From assembly GCA_023426245.1 (NCBI GenBank), contig JAFABB010000012.1:1-13643 (forward strand): a stretch of 13,643 nt of DNA, written 5' to 3'. Position numbers and translations under genes: made by a program. Below are positions 1 to 7,360 of the stretch, one piece after another; positions within the stretch are counted from its first letter, which is position 1; each line of letters starts with the position of its first letter. Source of the stretch: Bacillota bacterium. Lineage in GTDB: Bacteria > Bacillota > UBA4882 > UBA8346. The notes under the pieces are model-generated. The model was not told where the DNA came from and did no database searches. It saw only the letters and a program-made list of their open reading frames with translations.

Positions 1-140
1 TCATGACGAGTTTGCATTTAAATAATTCAATCTCTTAAATTACTTAAACGTCTTTGAAAAAAGACTTACCAGTCATTTTTCTTTCCTACTGTTCAGTTTT
101 CAAGGTTCAATCTTCTCTTCTGACGCCGCTCAAGGCGACT
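1..140 (-). other. rRNA operon leader (5' part, 16S gene outside window)
   Basis: Read on the minus strand, positions 110-90 give TTGAACCTTGAAAACTGAACA. This closely resembles the boxA-like CTTTGAAAACT(A/G)AACA element found in Bacillus and Clostridium rRNA leaders ahead of 16S or 23S genes. It lies just downstream of two promoter-like sequences pointing the same way. The rest, about 90 nt to the left edge, is AT-rich with no ORF, as expected of an rRNA leader. The 16S gene itself is not in the window, so the assignment rests on the leader motif and the promoters. A small CGCC/GGCG stem (about 124-137) lies just downstream of the second promoter. Confidence 0.6.
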
Positions 141-147
141 TTTATAT

Positions 148-175
148 CTTATCACAAACCATTTTACTTTGTCAA
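148..175 (-). promoter_or_regulatory. rRNA promoter P2 (sigma-A type)
   Basis: On the minus strand a perfect -35 TTGACA (175-170) is followed after 16 nt by GATAAG (153-148). TGT directly precedes it, giving an extended -10. The following bases are ATATAAAAG. It points into the boxA-like leader and is the stronger of two tandem promoters. Confidence 0.6.
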
Positions 176-227
176 GCTGGAATTTTCTGTTTTTTATTTC
201 ATTCAGGCGGTTCGTGACAGCTTTAAT

Positions 228-256
228 ATATTATCACAGGTATAGAACAAAATCAA
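228..256 (-). promoter_or_regulatory. rRNA promoter P1 (sigma-A type)
   Basis: On the minus strand TTGATT (256-251) is separated by 17 nt from TAATAT (233-228). The block TGTGATAA followed by ATATA is nearly the same as in the promoter about 80 bp downstream. Tandem promoters are usual for rRNA operons in Bacillota. Confidence 0.45.
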
Positions 257-420
257 GAGTTTTTTAAAATTATGTTTAATAGCTTTAAATGCTGGGTAAA
301 ATATAATGTTTGTCGGCGCTAAATAATCTTAGAGCTTCTTTTTCTTTTCCATTCTTTTCATCTATGATTTCATTTTATGCTCCAATTCGATAAAATCTGA
401 CCGATTTATAACTATTATCC
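257..420. other. Intergenic, AT-rich, no gene seen
   Basis: This stretch lies between the end of the minus-strand coat gene and the rRNA promoters. I see no ORF and no convincing terminator. The only dyad is a weak one, ATTTTAT (372-378) against ATAAAAT (390-396), AT-only and without a T-run. Transcription from the coat genes could therefore run on toward the rRNA promoters. Confidence 0.4.
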
Positions 421-1446
421 CTATAAATTGGCCAAGAAGCCTTTCCGATGTGGCTCATCCTCCATTAATCGATTCAATTTTTCAATAAAATTACGTAATG
501 TCCAGTCAACGCGATTATAGTAATATCGAGAAACTAACCGGTAAAAACTCCACGGAAATGCAATATAGGAATGAAGAATCTGATACTCCAGTTTGGTTAG
601 GGAAAAATGGGTTTCATATTCTTTCAATATCATTTGAAACCAGTTCGGGTCCCATCTGGAAGACCGTCCCGTTTTAATAAGGAAAATAGCCAAATCGATA
701 ATAGGTAAATCCCAACGGTAATCGTCAAGTTGAAAGCAAACTGCCCTTCCTTCTTGGTCAAGACCCAAATTATGGCGTGTTAATTTATTAATAATAATAT
801 CCGGGGATGACAATCGATTGATTGCCTCCTGATAACTGGAATTTTCTATGATTTCTATGGCAAGTTTTATTTGCTGTCGAACCTCCGGCAAATAACTGAG
901 AAATTGATAATCAAAGGCAGTAGACCGCAAACGGTGAAGTGCCAACATTTCAAAGGAATCAAGTTGTTTGTTTATTTCCCGGTATTTATCCGGTAAGTTA
1001 AAACCCGATTTCTTTTCAGCTAAATAAAACAGGAAGCCATTGTCATGAATAATGATTCGAAAAAAAGCCAATAAATGAATAATAGCTTTTAAATCATAGC
1101 TATTACCGAAACGAACTTTCCGAAACTCCGGCCAGCGAGTTATATAAAACCAACAGTTCTGTCTAAACTCGGCGTAGTTTCGCCCGTCTATTAATGGCAC
1201 CGGATATAAAAAACCGCTAAATTCCTGTTGAGCACACAACTGTAAAATTTGAAGCTGGCAAGCCAAATAAGCTTCGGGACTCCTATGAATCCATAAGGCT
1301 AAAGTCCCTTCATCGGTCTCCAATAAATAACCATCATCATAATAGGGAATTACCCGCCTCGGTTTAACCGGTAATAAATCAAAAACTCCGGGGTTGATAC
1401 CTAAGCGAAAGATTGTCTCATAAAAATTGAACTCACCGGTTTCCAA
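421..1446 (-). CDS. CotS/YsxE-family spore coat protein (kinase-fold, probably inactive)
   Basis: A 341-residue protein with the aminoglycoside-phosphotransferase-like fold of the spore-coat CotS/CotI/YsxE family, which is usually 330-360 residues. The C-lobe motif LDDYRWDLPIIDLA (240-253) matches the family pattern DFDYxxxDLxxxDL and closely resembles the B. subtilis CotS region. The catalytic loop, usually H-x-D with a later N, reads TRHNLG (223-228), so the catalytic Asp is absent and phosphotransfer is doubtful. Start is TTG at 1446. The best ribosome site, TAGGAG (1464-1459), lies 12 nt upstream, which is long. The frame overlaps the end of the upstream gene by 14 nt, so the two are co-transcribed and probably translationally coupled. 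No signal peptide or membrane segment is seen, consistent with a protein made in the mother cell. Family assignment is fairly sure; a precise orthologue is not. Confidence 0.75.
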   Translation of the reverse strand: METGEFNFYETIFRLGINPGVFDLLPVKPRRVIPYYDDGYLLETDEGTLALWIHRSPEAYLACQLQILQLCAQQEFSGFLYPVPLIDGRNYAEFRQNCWFYITRWPEFRKVRFGNSYDLKAIIHLLAFFRIIIHDNGFLFYLAEKKSGFNLPDKYREINKQLDSFEMLALHRLRSTAFDYQFLSYLPEVRQQIKLAIEIIENSSYQEAINRLSSPDIIINKLTRHNLGLDQEGRAVCFQLDDYRWDLPIIDLAIFLIKTGRSSRWDPNWFQMILKEYETHFSLTKLEYQILHSYIAFPWSFYRLVSRYYYNRVDWTLRNFIEKLNRLMEDEPHRKGFLANL

Positions 1447-3070
1447 GTTTTTTATTCGCTCCTATTGGTTTCGGAAATTTGCCCCACGAAACGACCCCTG
1501 GTCTGGCTGGAGTATTCTTCCTTTGATCGATCTTCTCCTGACGATTCACTTCAATTTTCAACGCATCTTTAATTTCACTATTTAACTCCTTTGGTTCCTC
1601 GTTTTTTATTTCTGCTTTTCGTTCGGATTGCAGTAATTCAGATTCAGCTCGAACCGTATTTTCATTTCCGTCCACTTTGGAATCAGGCAAAGATTCTGAT
1701 CTTATTTCAGATTCCACCGTCTTCTCATCTTCCGTGATATAGGGTTCATTTTCATTGGGAATCTTAGGTTGAGGTTCTACGATTTCAATAAAATTATTTT
1801 CATTATATGCAGGGGACTCTTTAGCTGCTGACTCTAAAATATTACCGTCGCGCCCGGCCATAACCTGATCAGGTTCATTGTAATTCAGCCGTTCCATAAC
1901 ATCAGTAGGCAGTTTTTGATCATGTTGAATCTGGATTAACGAATCCGCCTGTCCGGCAAAATCTCCCCATGATTCAACCGGTGAGAGAACCATTGAAATT
2001 TTCCCCGGATCAACAGAGGGCATTCCGCTTTGACGTCCCCAAGCCCAACGTTTTTGGGTCCCTAATTCCTTCCAAGCTTTTGTGAGACAGCGTTCTTTTC
2101 TCGCCAATTCTTTGATCTCTCCTTTCAAATCCTTGGGATTTAATGAGTCTTCACTTCCTCCCGTACTCAATATATCGATTACTTTTTTAGGGTATCTCAA
2201 TAAAGCAAACAGTCCTGCATGTTCTTCCGGCCAAAAAGGTTGAATTTTGGCATACTCATTCAGCAAAAACAAAATCCAATCAGGCTCCCACCAAGCAACA
2301 TCGTTAATCAAGGAAGCCACATCGACAATCCGAGGTTGAAATGCCAAGCCCTCCCAATTCAATAAATAATAATCATTACTAAGCCATACAATATTTTTGG
2401 TCGATAAATTTCCATGTCCCAAAACGCCCGAATGTTGGTGGTGCTCCAACAAAGAGGACAGTCCGGATTTTTTCCAACTATCAAGACAATCATTTAAAAC
2501 GGTTATTCCACTTTTTCTTAACTCATCAAATTCTTTGCGTGTTTTCTCATGTTCAAACTCATTTTTAAATTGATCTAACTTATGGAGGGTATTCTCCCAT
2601 TCAAAATCAATACTCTGCCAACGATCCCGGATAATTTCGATACCCCGGTTTTCAAAATAATCTTTGCCGCTGTTATAAAGTTCGGTTGTAATTTCAGCAA
2701 TTCTGGACAACGAAGCCGGATCCCCCGGTTGGAAATGATCTTTTGCTAATAGCCACGGCTGAATCAAATAACAAAAAGAATGTTCTTCCCAAATAATCGT
2801 TTTCTGCCATGGTACCGCCCAGTTATGAAAGGAGCGTTCGTGTAAATATTCCAAAATTCGGCGCAGCCATTTTAATTCTTGTTTACTGTACTTTTTAAAG
2901 CCCAGACGGAACCATCCCTCAATTGTGCCAACATAAGCCGCCTCACGATCATAGAAATAACGCCTGGGTTTTAAGCCGAGCCTCTGAAAGATGGGTAAAT
3001 ACCTTTGATATTCTTCAGTTAAAAGCCTCATGGCATCATCATTTATTTCTTCATAACGCAGATGCTTCAA
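1433..3070 (-). CDS. CotS-like pseudokinase with long acidic C-terminal tail
   Basis: About the first 340 residues form a CotS-like kinase fold. The catalytic-loop equivalent is HGNLSTKNIV (HGN at 219-221) and the metal-binding DFD/DWE equivalent is LLNWEGL (NWE at 238-240). Both key aspartates are asparagine, so it is probably a pseudokinase. From about residue 340 a tail of roughly 200 residues follows, rich in Glu, Asp, Asn and Ser and likely disordered. It begins with SPVESWGDF and ends with VVSWGKFPKP and a basic tip. I chose the TTG at 3070 because GGGGGGA (3083-3077) sits 6 nt upstream. In-frame ATG 3085 and GTG 3091 are alternatives but have no ribosome site. At 545 residues it is about 200 longer than ordinary CotS proteins. 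It is first of a two-gene operon with the CotS/YsxE-like gene. A structural or scaffolding coat role is inferred. Confidence 0.7.
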   Translation of the reverse strand: MKHLRYEEINDDAMRLLTEEYQRYLPIFQRLGLKPRRYFYDREAAYVGTIEGWFRLGFKKYSKQELKWLRRILEYLHERSFHNWAVPWQKTIIWEEHSFCYLIQPWLLAKDHFQPGDPASLSRIAEITTELYNSGKDYFENRGIEIIRDRWQSIDFEWENTLHKLDQFKNEFEHEKTRKEFDELRKSGITVLNDCLDSWKKSGLSSLLEHHQHSGVLGHGNLSTKNIVWLSNDYYLLNWEGLAFQPRIVDVASLINDVAWWEPDWILFLLNEYAKIQPFWPEEHAGLFALLRYPKKVIDILSTGGSEDSLNPKDLKGEIKELARKERCLTKAWKELGTQKRWAWGRQSGMPSVDPGKISMVLSPVESWGDFAGQADSLIQIQHDQKLPTDVMERLNYNEPDQVMAGRDGNILESAAKESPAYNENNFIEIVEPQPKIPNENEPYITEDEKTVESEIRSESLPDSKVDGNENTVRAESELLQSERKAEIKNEEPKELNSEIKDALKIEVNRQEKIDQRKNTPARPGVVSWGKFPKPIGANKKLGNR

Positions 3071-3108
3071 AATAAGTCCCCCCATACTCACAAATTACTA
3101 GTATTTTA

Positions 3109-3124
3109 ATTTCAATATTGAAAT
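3109..3124. repeat. 16-bp perfect palindrome in divergent promoter region
   Basis: ATTTCAATATTGAAAT is perfectly self-complementary. It lies between the divergent coat pair and the hddA operon, about 40 bp upstream of the coat-gene start and inside its predicted leader. It could be an operator or chance in AT-rich DNA. Confidence 0.35.
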
Positions 3125-3163
3125 ATTTTTTAAGAGCACCTCTCTTATTTTCATTTCATAAAA

Positions 3164-3172
3164 TATCCTATG
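3164..3172 (-). promoter_or_regulatory. Possible sporulation promoter -10 (CATAGGATA)
   Basis: On the minus strand CATAGGATA fits the CATAnnnTA consensus of sigma-K (late mother cell) -10 elements and points at the coat gene pair. An AC-type -35 at the proper distance is not clear, so this is only suggestive. Late mother-cell expression would suit coat proteins. Confidence 0.3.
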
Positions 3173-3238
3173 CCTAAGTCTGTGTATAAATGATAAACAG
3201 ACCGTAAGCCATAGGAATCCGACAAGGGAGGCACAAGC

Positions 3239-4249
3239 TTGGAGATCCGTAGCAGGGCCCCTCTACGTATTAGTTTTGCAGGTGGCGGTACCGATATTGA
3301 ACCTTATCTTTCAGAAAAAGGGGGCGTCGTCCTTAGCACTACAATTAATCGCTACAGTTATGGCACTTTGATTCCAAGGACCGATCAGGAGATTCAAGTC
3401 GAATCACTAGATGTAGAGATGTTTGCTAAATTTCTGGCTTCACAAAAGTTGGATTTTAATGGGCAAATGGATTTGGTAAAAGCGGTACTTCGCAAGTTTG
3501 AAGGATGGAAACAAGGTTTCTCTTTATTTTTACATAGCGATGCCCCGCCGGGGAGCGGCCTAGGTTCGTCCTCAACAATGGTAGTCGCTCTACTCGGATT
3601 ATTCCGGCAATGGTTGAACCTTACCTGGAGTAATTATGATTTAGCGGCCTTAGCCTATGAAATTGAGCGGGTGGATTTAGCAATCCGCGGTGGAAAACAA
3701 GATCAGTACGCAGCCGTATTTGGAGGTTTCAATTTCGTTGAGTTTTACCACGATGGCACTATTGTTAATCCTTTACGGATATCACCCGTAATCATTAACG
3801 AGCTGGAATATCATTTATTACTGGTCTATACCGGGCGCACCAGGCTCTCAGCCAATATCATCGCCACGCAAGTGGATGGCTACTTAAAGAAAAAAGAAAG
3901 TTCCTTACACGCCCTGGATGAGTTAAAGGCGATTACGATCGCTATGAAAAATGCGTTATTACAAGGACGCTTGAATCAATTCGGCGAGTATCTTCACCAA
4001 GCCTGGATGGAGAAAAAACAACTTGCAGGCGCAATATCCAATGAAAAAATCGACACACTTTATCATCTGGCCATGAAGCGAGGTGCTTTAGGAGGAAAAA
4101 TCCTCGGAGCAGGCGGTGGAGGATATCTGCTGCTTTATTGTCCTTACAATAAGAAACACTTAATTGCTGCCGATTTGGAAAAAGTCGGCGCCCAAATAAC
4201 TCCGTTTAACTTTGAAAATCAGGGTCTCACCACCTGGCGGGTACAGTAA
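3239..4249 (+). CDS. hddA: D-glycero-D-manno-heptose 7-phosphate kinase (GHMP kinase)
   Basis: This enzyme phosphorylates heptose 7-phosphate at C1 with ATP, giving heptose 1,7-bisphosphate, in the cytoplasm. The family signature is clear. The N-terminal RAPLRISFAGGGTD (6-19) is typical of HddA-type sugar kinases. PPGSGLGSSS (103-112) is the GHMP phosphate-binding loop, GGKQDQYAAVFGG (151-163) is the HddA-type active-site segment, and GGKILGAGGGGY (285-296) is the C-terminal glycine motif. At 336 residues the length is normal. The start is TTG with GGGAGG 7 nt upstream (3226-3231), and MEIRSRAPLR matches the expected N-terminus. It is followed after 27 nt by gmhB, which carries out the next pathway step. 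The isomerase GmhA and the nucleotidyltransferase HddC are not in the window. Related GHMP sugar kinases acting on other sugar phosphates cannot be excluded, but the gmhB neighbour favours heptose. Confidence 0.85.
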   Translation: MEIRSRAPLRISFAGGGTDIEPYLSEKGGVVLSTTINRYSYGTLIPRTDQEIQVESLDVEMFAKFLASQKLDFNGQMDLVKAVLRKFEGWKQGFSLFLHSDAPPGSGLGSSSTMVVALLGLFRQWLNLTWSNYDLAALAYEIERVDLAIRGGKQDQYAAVFGGFNFVEFYHDGTIVNPLRISPVIINELEYHLLLVYTGRTRLSANIIATQVDGYLKKKESSLHALDELKAITIAMKNALLQGRLNQFGEYLHQAWMEKKQLAGAISNEKIDTLYHLAMKRGALGGKILGAGGGGYLLLYCPYNKKHLIAADLEKVGAQITPFNFENQGLTTWRVQ

Positions 4250-4276
4250 GGGAATTTGAACAGTTAGGAGTCTTGA

Positions 4277-4930
4277 ATGACTACTTATTTCGCTGATTGC
4301 CGGCATGAAGTTTCCCATGGCCTGGATATGTATCAACAAAATCTAAAAAGCGGGGCAATTTTTCTTGACCGTGACGGCACTATCATTGTTGAAAAGAATT
4401 ATTTACGGGATATCTCCGGCTTAGAATTTCTTCCCGGAGCCCTCAGCGGCCTGAAGATTTTAGCTGAGACCAGACTTCCGCTCTATATCTTTACCAATCA
4501 AGCCGGAATTGCTCACGGCTATTTTACAGAAAAAACTTTACATCAAATTCATATTTATATGATTGCAAGGTTACAGGAAGCGGGAATCAAAATTTGCGGC
4601 GTTTACTATTGTCCGCACCATCCTGACGCTGAAGTTGAAAGCTACCGCTATGATTGTAACTGCCGGAAACCAAAGCCGGGGTTATTAAAATTGGCAGCCG
4701 GCCGCGAACAATTAAACCTTGGGGAAAGTTATGTTATCGGTGATAAGCGAAGCGATTTGGATGCCGGAAAAATTGTAGGCGCCAAAACAGCGCTGGTACT
4801 AACCGGTTATGGCTTGGAAGAATCCCTAAGTCTAACTCCGGATACGACACCTAATTTTATCGGTCAGAATCTGAATGAAATAGCCCGGTGGGTGTGTGAT
4901 GATTTGGAGCAGAAAGGAGCCACCATTTGA
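4277..4930 (+). CDS. gmhB: D-glycero-D-manno-heptose 1,7-bisphosphate 7-phosphatase
   Basis: A HAD-superfamily (subclass IIIA) phosphatase that removes the C7 phosphate from heptose 1,7-bisphosphate. The catalytic motif FLDRDGT holds the nucleophile Asp31 and acid/base Asp33. Motif II is TNQ (73-75). A zinc-binding loop contains Cys112, His114, Cys127 and Cys129. RKPKPG follows at 130-135, and motif III is GDKRSD (155-160). All key residues are present. At 217 residues it is slightly long because about 20 extra residues precede the usual start. ATG 4277 is supported by TAGGAG (4265-4270), whereas the internal Met18 has no ribosome site. It sits 27 nt after hddA and overlaps the glycosyltransferase start by 4 nt. 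The related histidinol-phosphatase family is less likely given the neighbour. Confidence 0.88.
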   Translation: MTTYFADCRHEVSHGLDMYQQNLKSGAIFLDRDGTIIVEKNYLRDISGLEFLPGALSGLKILAETRLPLYIFTNQAGIAHGYFTEKTLHQIHIYMIARLQEAGIKICGVYYCPHHPDAEVESYRYDCNCRKPKPGLLKLAAGREQLNLGESYVIGDKRSDLDAGKIVGAKTALVLTGYGLEESLSLTPDTTPNFIGQNLNEIARWVCDDLEQKGATI

Positions 4931-6072
4931 AAATAGCCATTGAAGCCCGGCCCATCAAATGGTCCTATGGCACAGGTATCGGTAATTACACTTTTAGCAT
5001 GATTGAAAAACTCCATGAGCTGGATAAAGAAAATCAATATACTTTTTTATGGCCTGATGAGAACCCCGTTCCTTATATACCCTTCAAAAATTTTTACAGT
5101 TTTTATGCCCTACCGAAAGATGACGAAAGAGAAGAGGTAGAAATTCCACTTTGGCTCTCCATGGAAAAGGCCGATATCTTTCACTTACCGCAAAACGGGT
5201 TCCGCATTCCCAAAAGCAAAACCTGCAAAATCATCGTCACTATTCATGATTTGATTCCTTATTTTCTTCCGGAAATGGTTCGACCGAGCTTTTTAAAACG
5301 GTTTACCCGGGAAATGCCTGAAATTGTGGAACGTGCCGATCATATCCTGACAGTTTCCCAGTTTTCCAAAGAAGATATCGTCAAGCTTTTCGGTATTCAG
5401 CCCAAAAAAATTTCCGTAGTATACTCGGCGCCGACTGCCGCTTATCAGCCATTACCCAAACGACCGATCCTAAAATACCTTGGGGAGAAATATGGAATCA
5501 AAAAAACTTATATTCTTTACGCCGGGGGCTTAAATCCGCGCAAAAATGTTTCCGAATTGATTTATGCCTATTCCAAGATCTTCCGGGAGTTACACGGATT
5601 CCAGCAACTAGTGATCCTGGGCGGCAATAGCAAGCACGCCGAGCAATTGAAGTTATTGGTGCGCTCCCTAAATTTAGAAGAAGATGTTGTTTTCCCGGGT
5701 TTTATCGAATCCCTTGACTTACCGTTATTTTATAACGGCGCTGATCTGTTCGTCTATCCTTCTTTATACGAGGGTTTTGGCTTGCCTCCCATTGAGGCCA
5801 TGGCCTGTGGAACGCCAGTAATTACTTCCAATGTTTCGTCGATTCCCGAGATCGTAAGTGATGCTGCAATTCAGATAAATCCCACCGACACACTCAAATT
5901 GGCGGAAGCAATATTGATGGTTTTAAACAACCCGGAGCTTCACCGGACATTGGCGACGAAAGGGCTGGAACACTCCAAAAAATATCACTGGCGTCAAAAT
6001 GCAACCCAGATCCTTCAAGCATACCACCGGGTAGCGAATGAGGAACCTGCTGCAATCGCCGCCAGCCAATAA
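4927..6072 (+). CDS. GT4-family glycosyltransferase
   Basis: A retaining GT-B glycosyltransferase of family GT4, 381 residues, cytoplasmic with no transmembrane segment. The N-terminal domain has the glycine-rich acceptor loop YGTGIGNYT (14-22). The C-terminal donor domain opens with ILYAGGLNPRKN (196-207; Arg205 and Lys206 for the donor diphosphate) and carries the E-x7-E motif in YEGFGLPPIEAMACGTPVI (Glu282 and Glu290). The start is TTG with AAAGGAG 7 nt upstream (4913-4919), and its TTGA overlaps the gmhB stop. It is therefore the third gene of the heptose operon and may use a heptose donor, or mannose or glucose. A role like that of CotSA, the GT4 protein encoded beside cotS in B. subtilis, is a plausible inference given the divergent CotS-like pair. 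Donor and acceptor cannot be told from sequence. Confidence 0.82.
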   Translation: MKIAIEARPIKWSYGTGIGNYTFSMIEKLHELDKENQYTFLWPDENPVPYIPFKNFYSFYALPKDDEREEVEIPLWLSMEKADIFHLPQNGFRIPKSKTCKIIVTIHDLIPYFLPEMVRPSFLKRFTREMPEIVERADHILTVSQFSKEDIVKLFGIQPKKISVVYSAPTAAYQPLPKRPILKYLGEKYGIKKTYILYAGGLNPRKNVSELIYAYSKIFRELHGFQQLVILGGNSKHAEQLKLLVRSLNLEEDVVFPGFIESLDLPLFYNGADLFVYPSLYEGFGLPPIEAMACGTPVITSNVSSIPEIVSDAAIQINPTDTLKLAEAILMVLNNPELHRTLATKGLEHSKKYHWRQNATQILQAYHRVANEEPAAIAASQ

Positions 6073-6170
6073 AAATAGGAGATGGCCGTTAAAAGTACCA
6101 AAAGAAATAAACCTTCTATTTATCCCAGCGCCAGTATGCGCGACCACTCTCCACACTTCTTTTTAACAGT

Positions 6171-7346
6171 TCATTCGCCCGCAACAACCATCGGGTCCGA
6201 CTGATTTTGCTCACGTTTGGGAGGCCTTGGGCCGTAAAATTGATAATACTGGCACTCAATCCGGCCGTTATACAGTTTTCTTCTCCTATCGGCCCGTCTT
6301 CCAAAAACTTGCTCAAATCCGGGGTAGGAGGTAATCACATAAAATGACCAGGAGTCCAAAGCTTTAAAGGCGCTAGCCATTTCCCGATATAGTTTTTCAA
6401 CATCCTTCGGATTGGAGAGTCTTTCCCCATAAGGAGGATTACAGATAATGCAACCGTACTTATGGCTATTCCTCAAATCCGAAACCGGCAATTGCTGAAA
6501 GTGGATTTGGCCTTCGAGTCCCGCCATTTTTTGATGATATCTGGCTAAACTTAAAACTTCGGCATCGATATCCGTGCCGATGATTTTTAATTTCAAATCA
6601 CGCCGGATGGAGTCCTTGGCCTCGGCGCGCGCCTTCTCCCAAGTCGTTCCGGAAATCTGCGGCCATTTTTCGGCTGCAAATTCCCGGTTGAGTCCGGGCG
6701 CCATATTCAGCCCTATCAGCGCCGCTTCAATGGGAATGGTTCCGGATCCGCATAGAGGATCAATTAAAATCCGCTCCGGATTCCAAAAACTTAGGTTAAC
6801 CATCGCCGCTGCCAGTGTTTCCTTCAATGGAGCCTCGCTGGACAATTTGCGGTATCCCCGTTTATGTAAGCCGACACCACTGGTATCAATGGTCAAAGTC
6901 GCCATATCGTCAAGCAAGGCAACTTCAATCGTATATTTGGGTCCTGTTTCGGCGAACCATTCCTTGTGATAACGTTGTTTCATCTTCTCGACGATGGCCT
7001 TTTTAACGATGGACTGGCAATCCGGAACGCTGAAAAGTTTCGATTTGATGGATTTTCCTTCCACGGGAAAGACAGCATTTTCCGGCAACCAATCCGCCCA
7101 CGGCAATGCTTTGGTTCCCTCAAACAGCTGATCATAGGTTAAGGCTTCAAACTCCCCCATTTTGATCAAAACCCGGTCCGCGCTTCGAAGCCAAAGATTA
7201 CTGCGGCAAATCGCATTCTCGTCCCCTTTAAAGGTAACCCGGGCATTTTCAACCTTCCCATCCGTATAACCTAGAGCCTCGACCTCTCTGGCTACAACAG
7301 CTTCCAATCCAAACGTAGCGGTGGCAATTAACTCAATCTGCGACAT
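6171..7346 (-). CDS. rlmL: THUMP-domain class I SAM-dependent 23S rRNA (guanine-N2) methyltransferase (YpsC/RlmL-like)
   Basis: This protein matches the N-terminal half of E. coli RlmL and B. subtilis YpsC, which methylate a guanine N2 of 23S rRNA. Residues 1-45 form the ferredoxin-like start, and about 45-155 the RNA-binding THUMP domain. A Rossmann methyltransferase domain follows, with DPLCGSGTIPIEAA (196-209) as SAM-binding motif I, GTDID (257-261) as motif II and NPPYGERL (303-310) as catalytic motif IV. At 391 residues it has the usual length of the single-domain Bacillota form and lacks the RlmK half. ATG 7346 has AAGAAGG 6 nt upstream (7359-7353). It stands alone, convergent with the glycosyltransferase (98 bp between stops), and is probably unrelated to its neighbours. 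The exact target base is inferred from family. Confidence 0.85.
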   Translation of the reverse strand: MSQIELIATATFGLEAVVAREVEALGYTDGKVENARVTFKGDENAICRSNLWLRSADRVLIKMGEFEALTYDQLFEGTKALPWADWLPENAVFPVEGKSIKSKLFSVPDCQSIVKKAIVEKMKQRYHKEWFAETGPKYTIEVALLDDMATLTIDTSGVGLHKRGYRKLSSEAPLKETLAAAMVNLSFWNPERILIDPLCGSGTIPIEAALIGLNMAPGLNREFAAEKWPQISGTTWEKARAEAKDSIRRDLKLKIIGTDIDAEVLSLARYHQKMAGLEGQIHFQQLPVSDLRNSHKYGCIICNPPYGERLSNPKDVEKLYREMASAFKALDSWSFYVITSYPGFEQVFGRRADRRRKLYNGRIECQYYQFYGPRPPKREQNQSDPMVVAGE

Positions 7347-7360
7347 CCATAGCCTTCTTT

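Noticed and set aside
54..245. 63-residue plus-strand open frame at the left edge
   Set aside because: It lies antisense to the rRNA leader and its promoters, has no ribosome site, and resembles no protein.
372..396. Terminator for the coat gene pair
   Set aside because: The stem is seven A/T pairs around an 11-nt loop without a T-run; too weak to call.
5923..6316. Two small minus-strand frames around the convergent gene ends
   Set aside because: They overlap the glycosyltransferase or methyltransferase in other frames and have no start signals.
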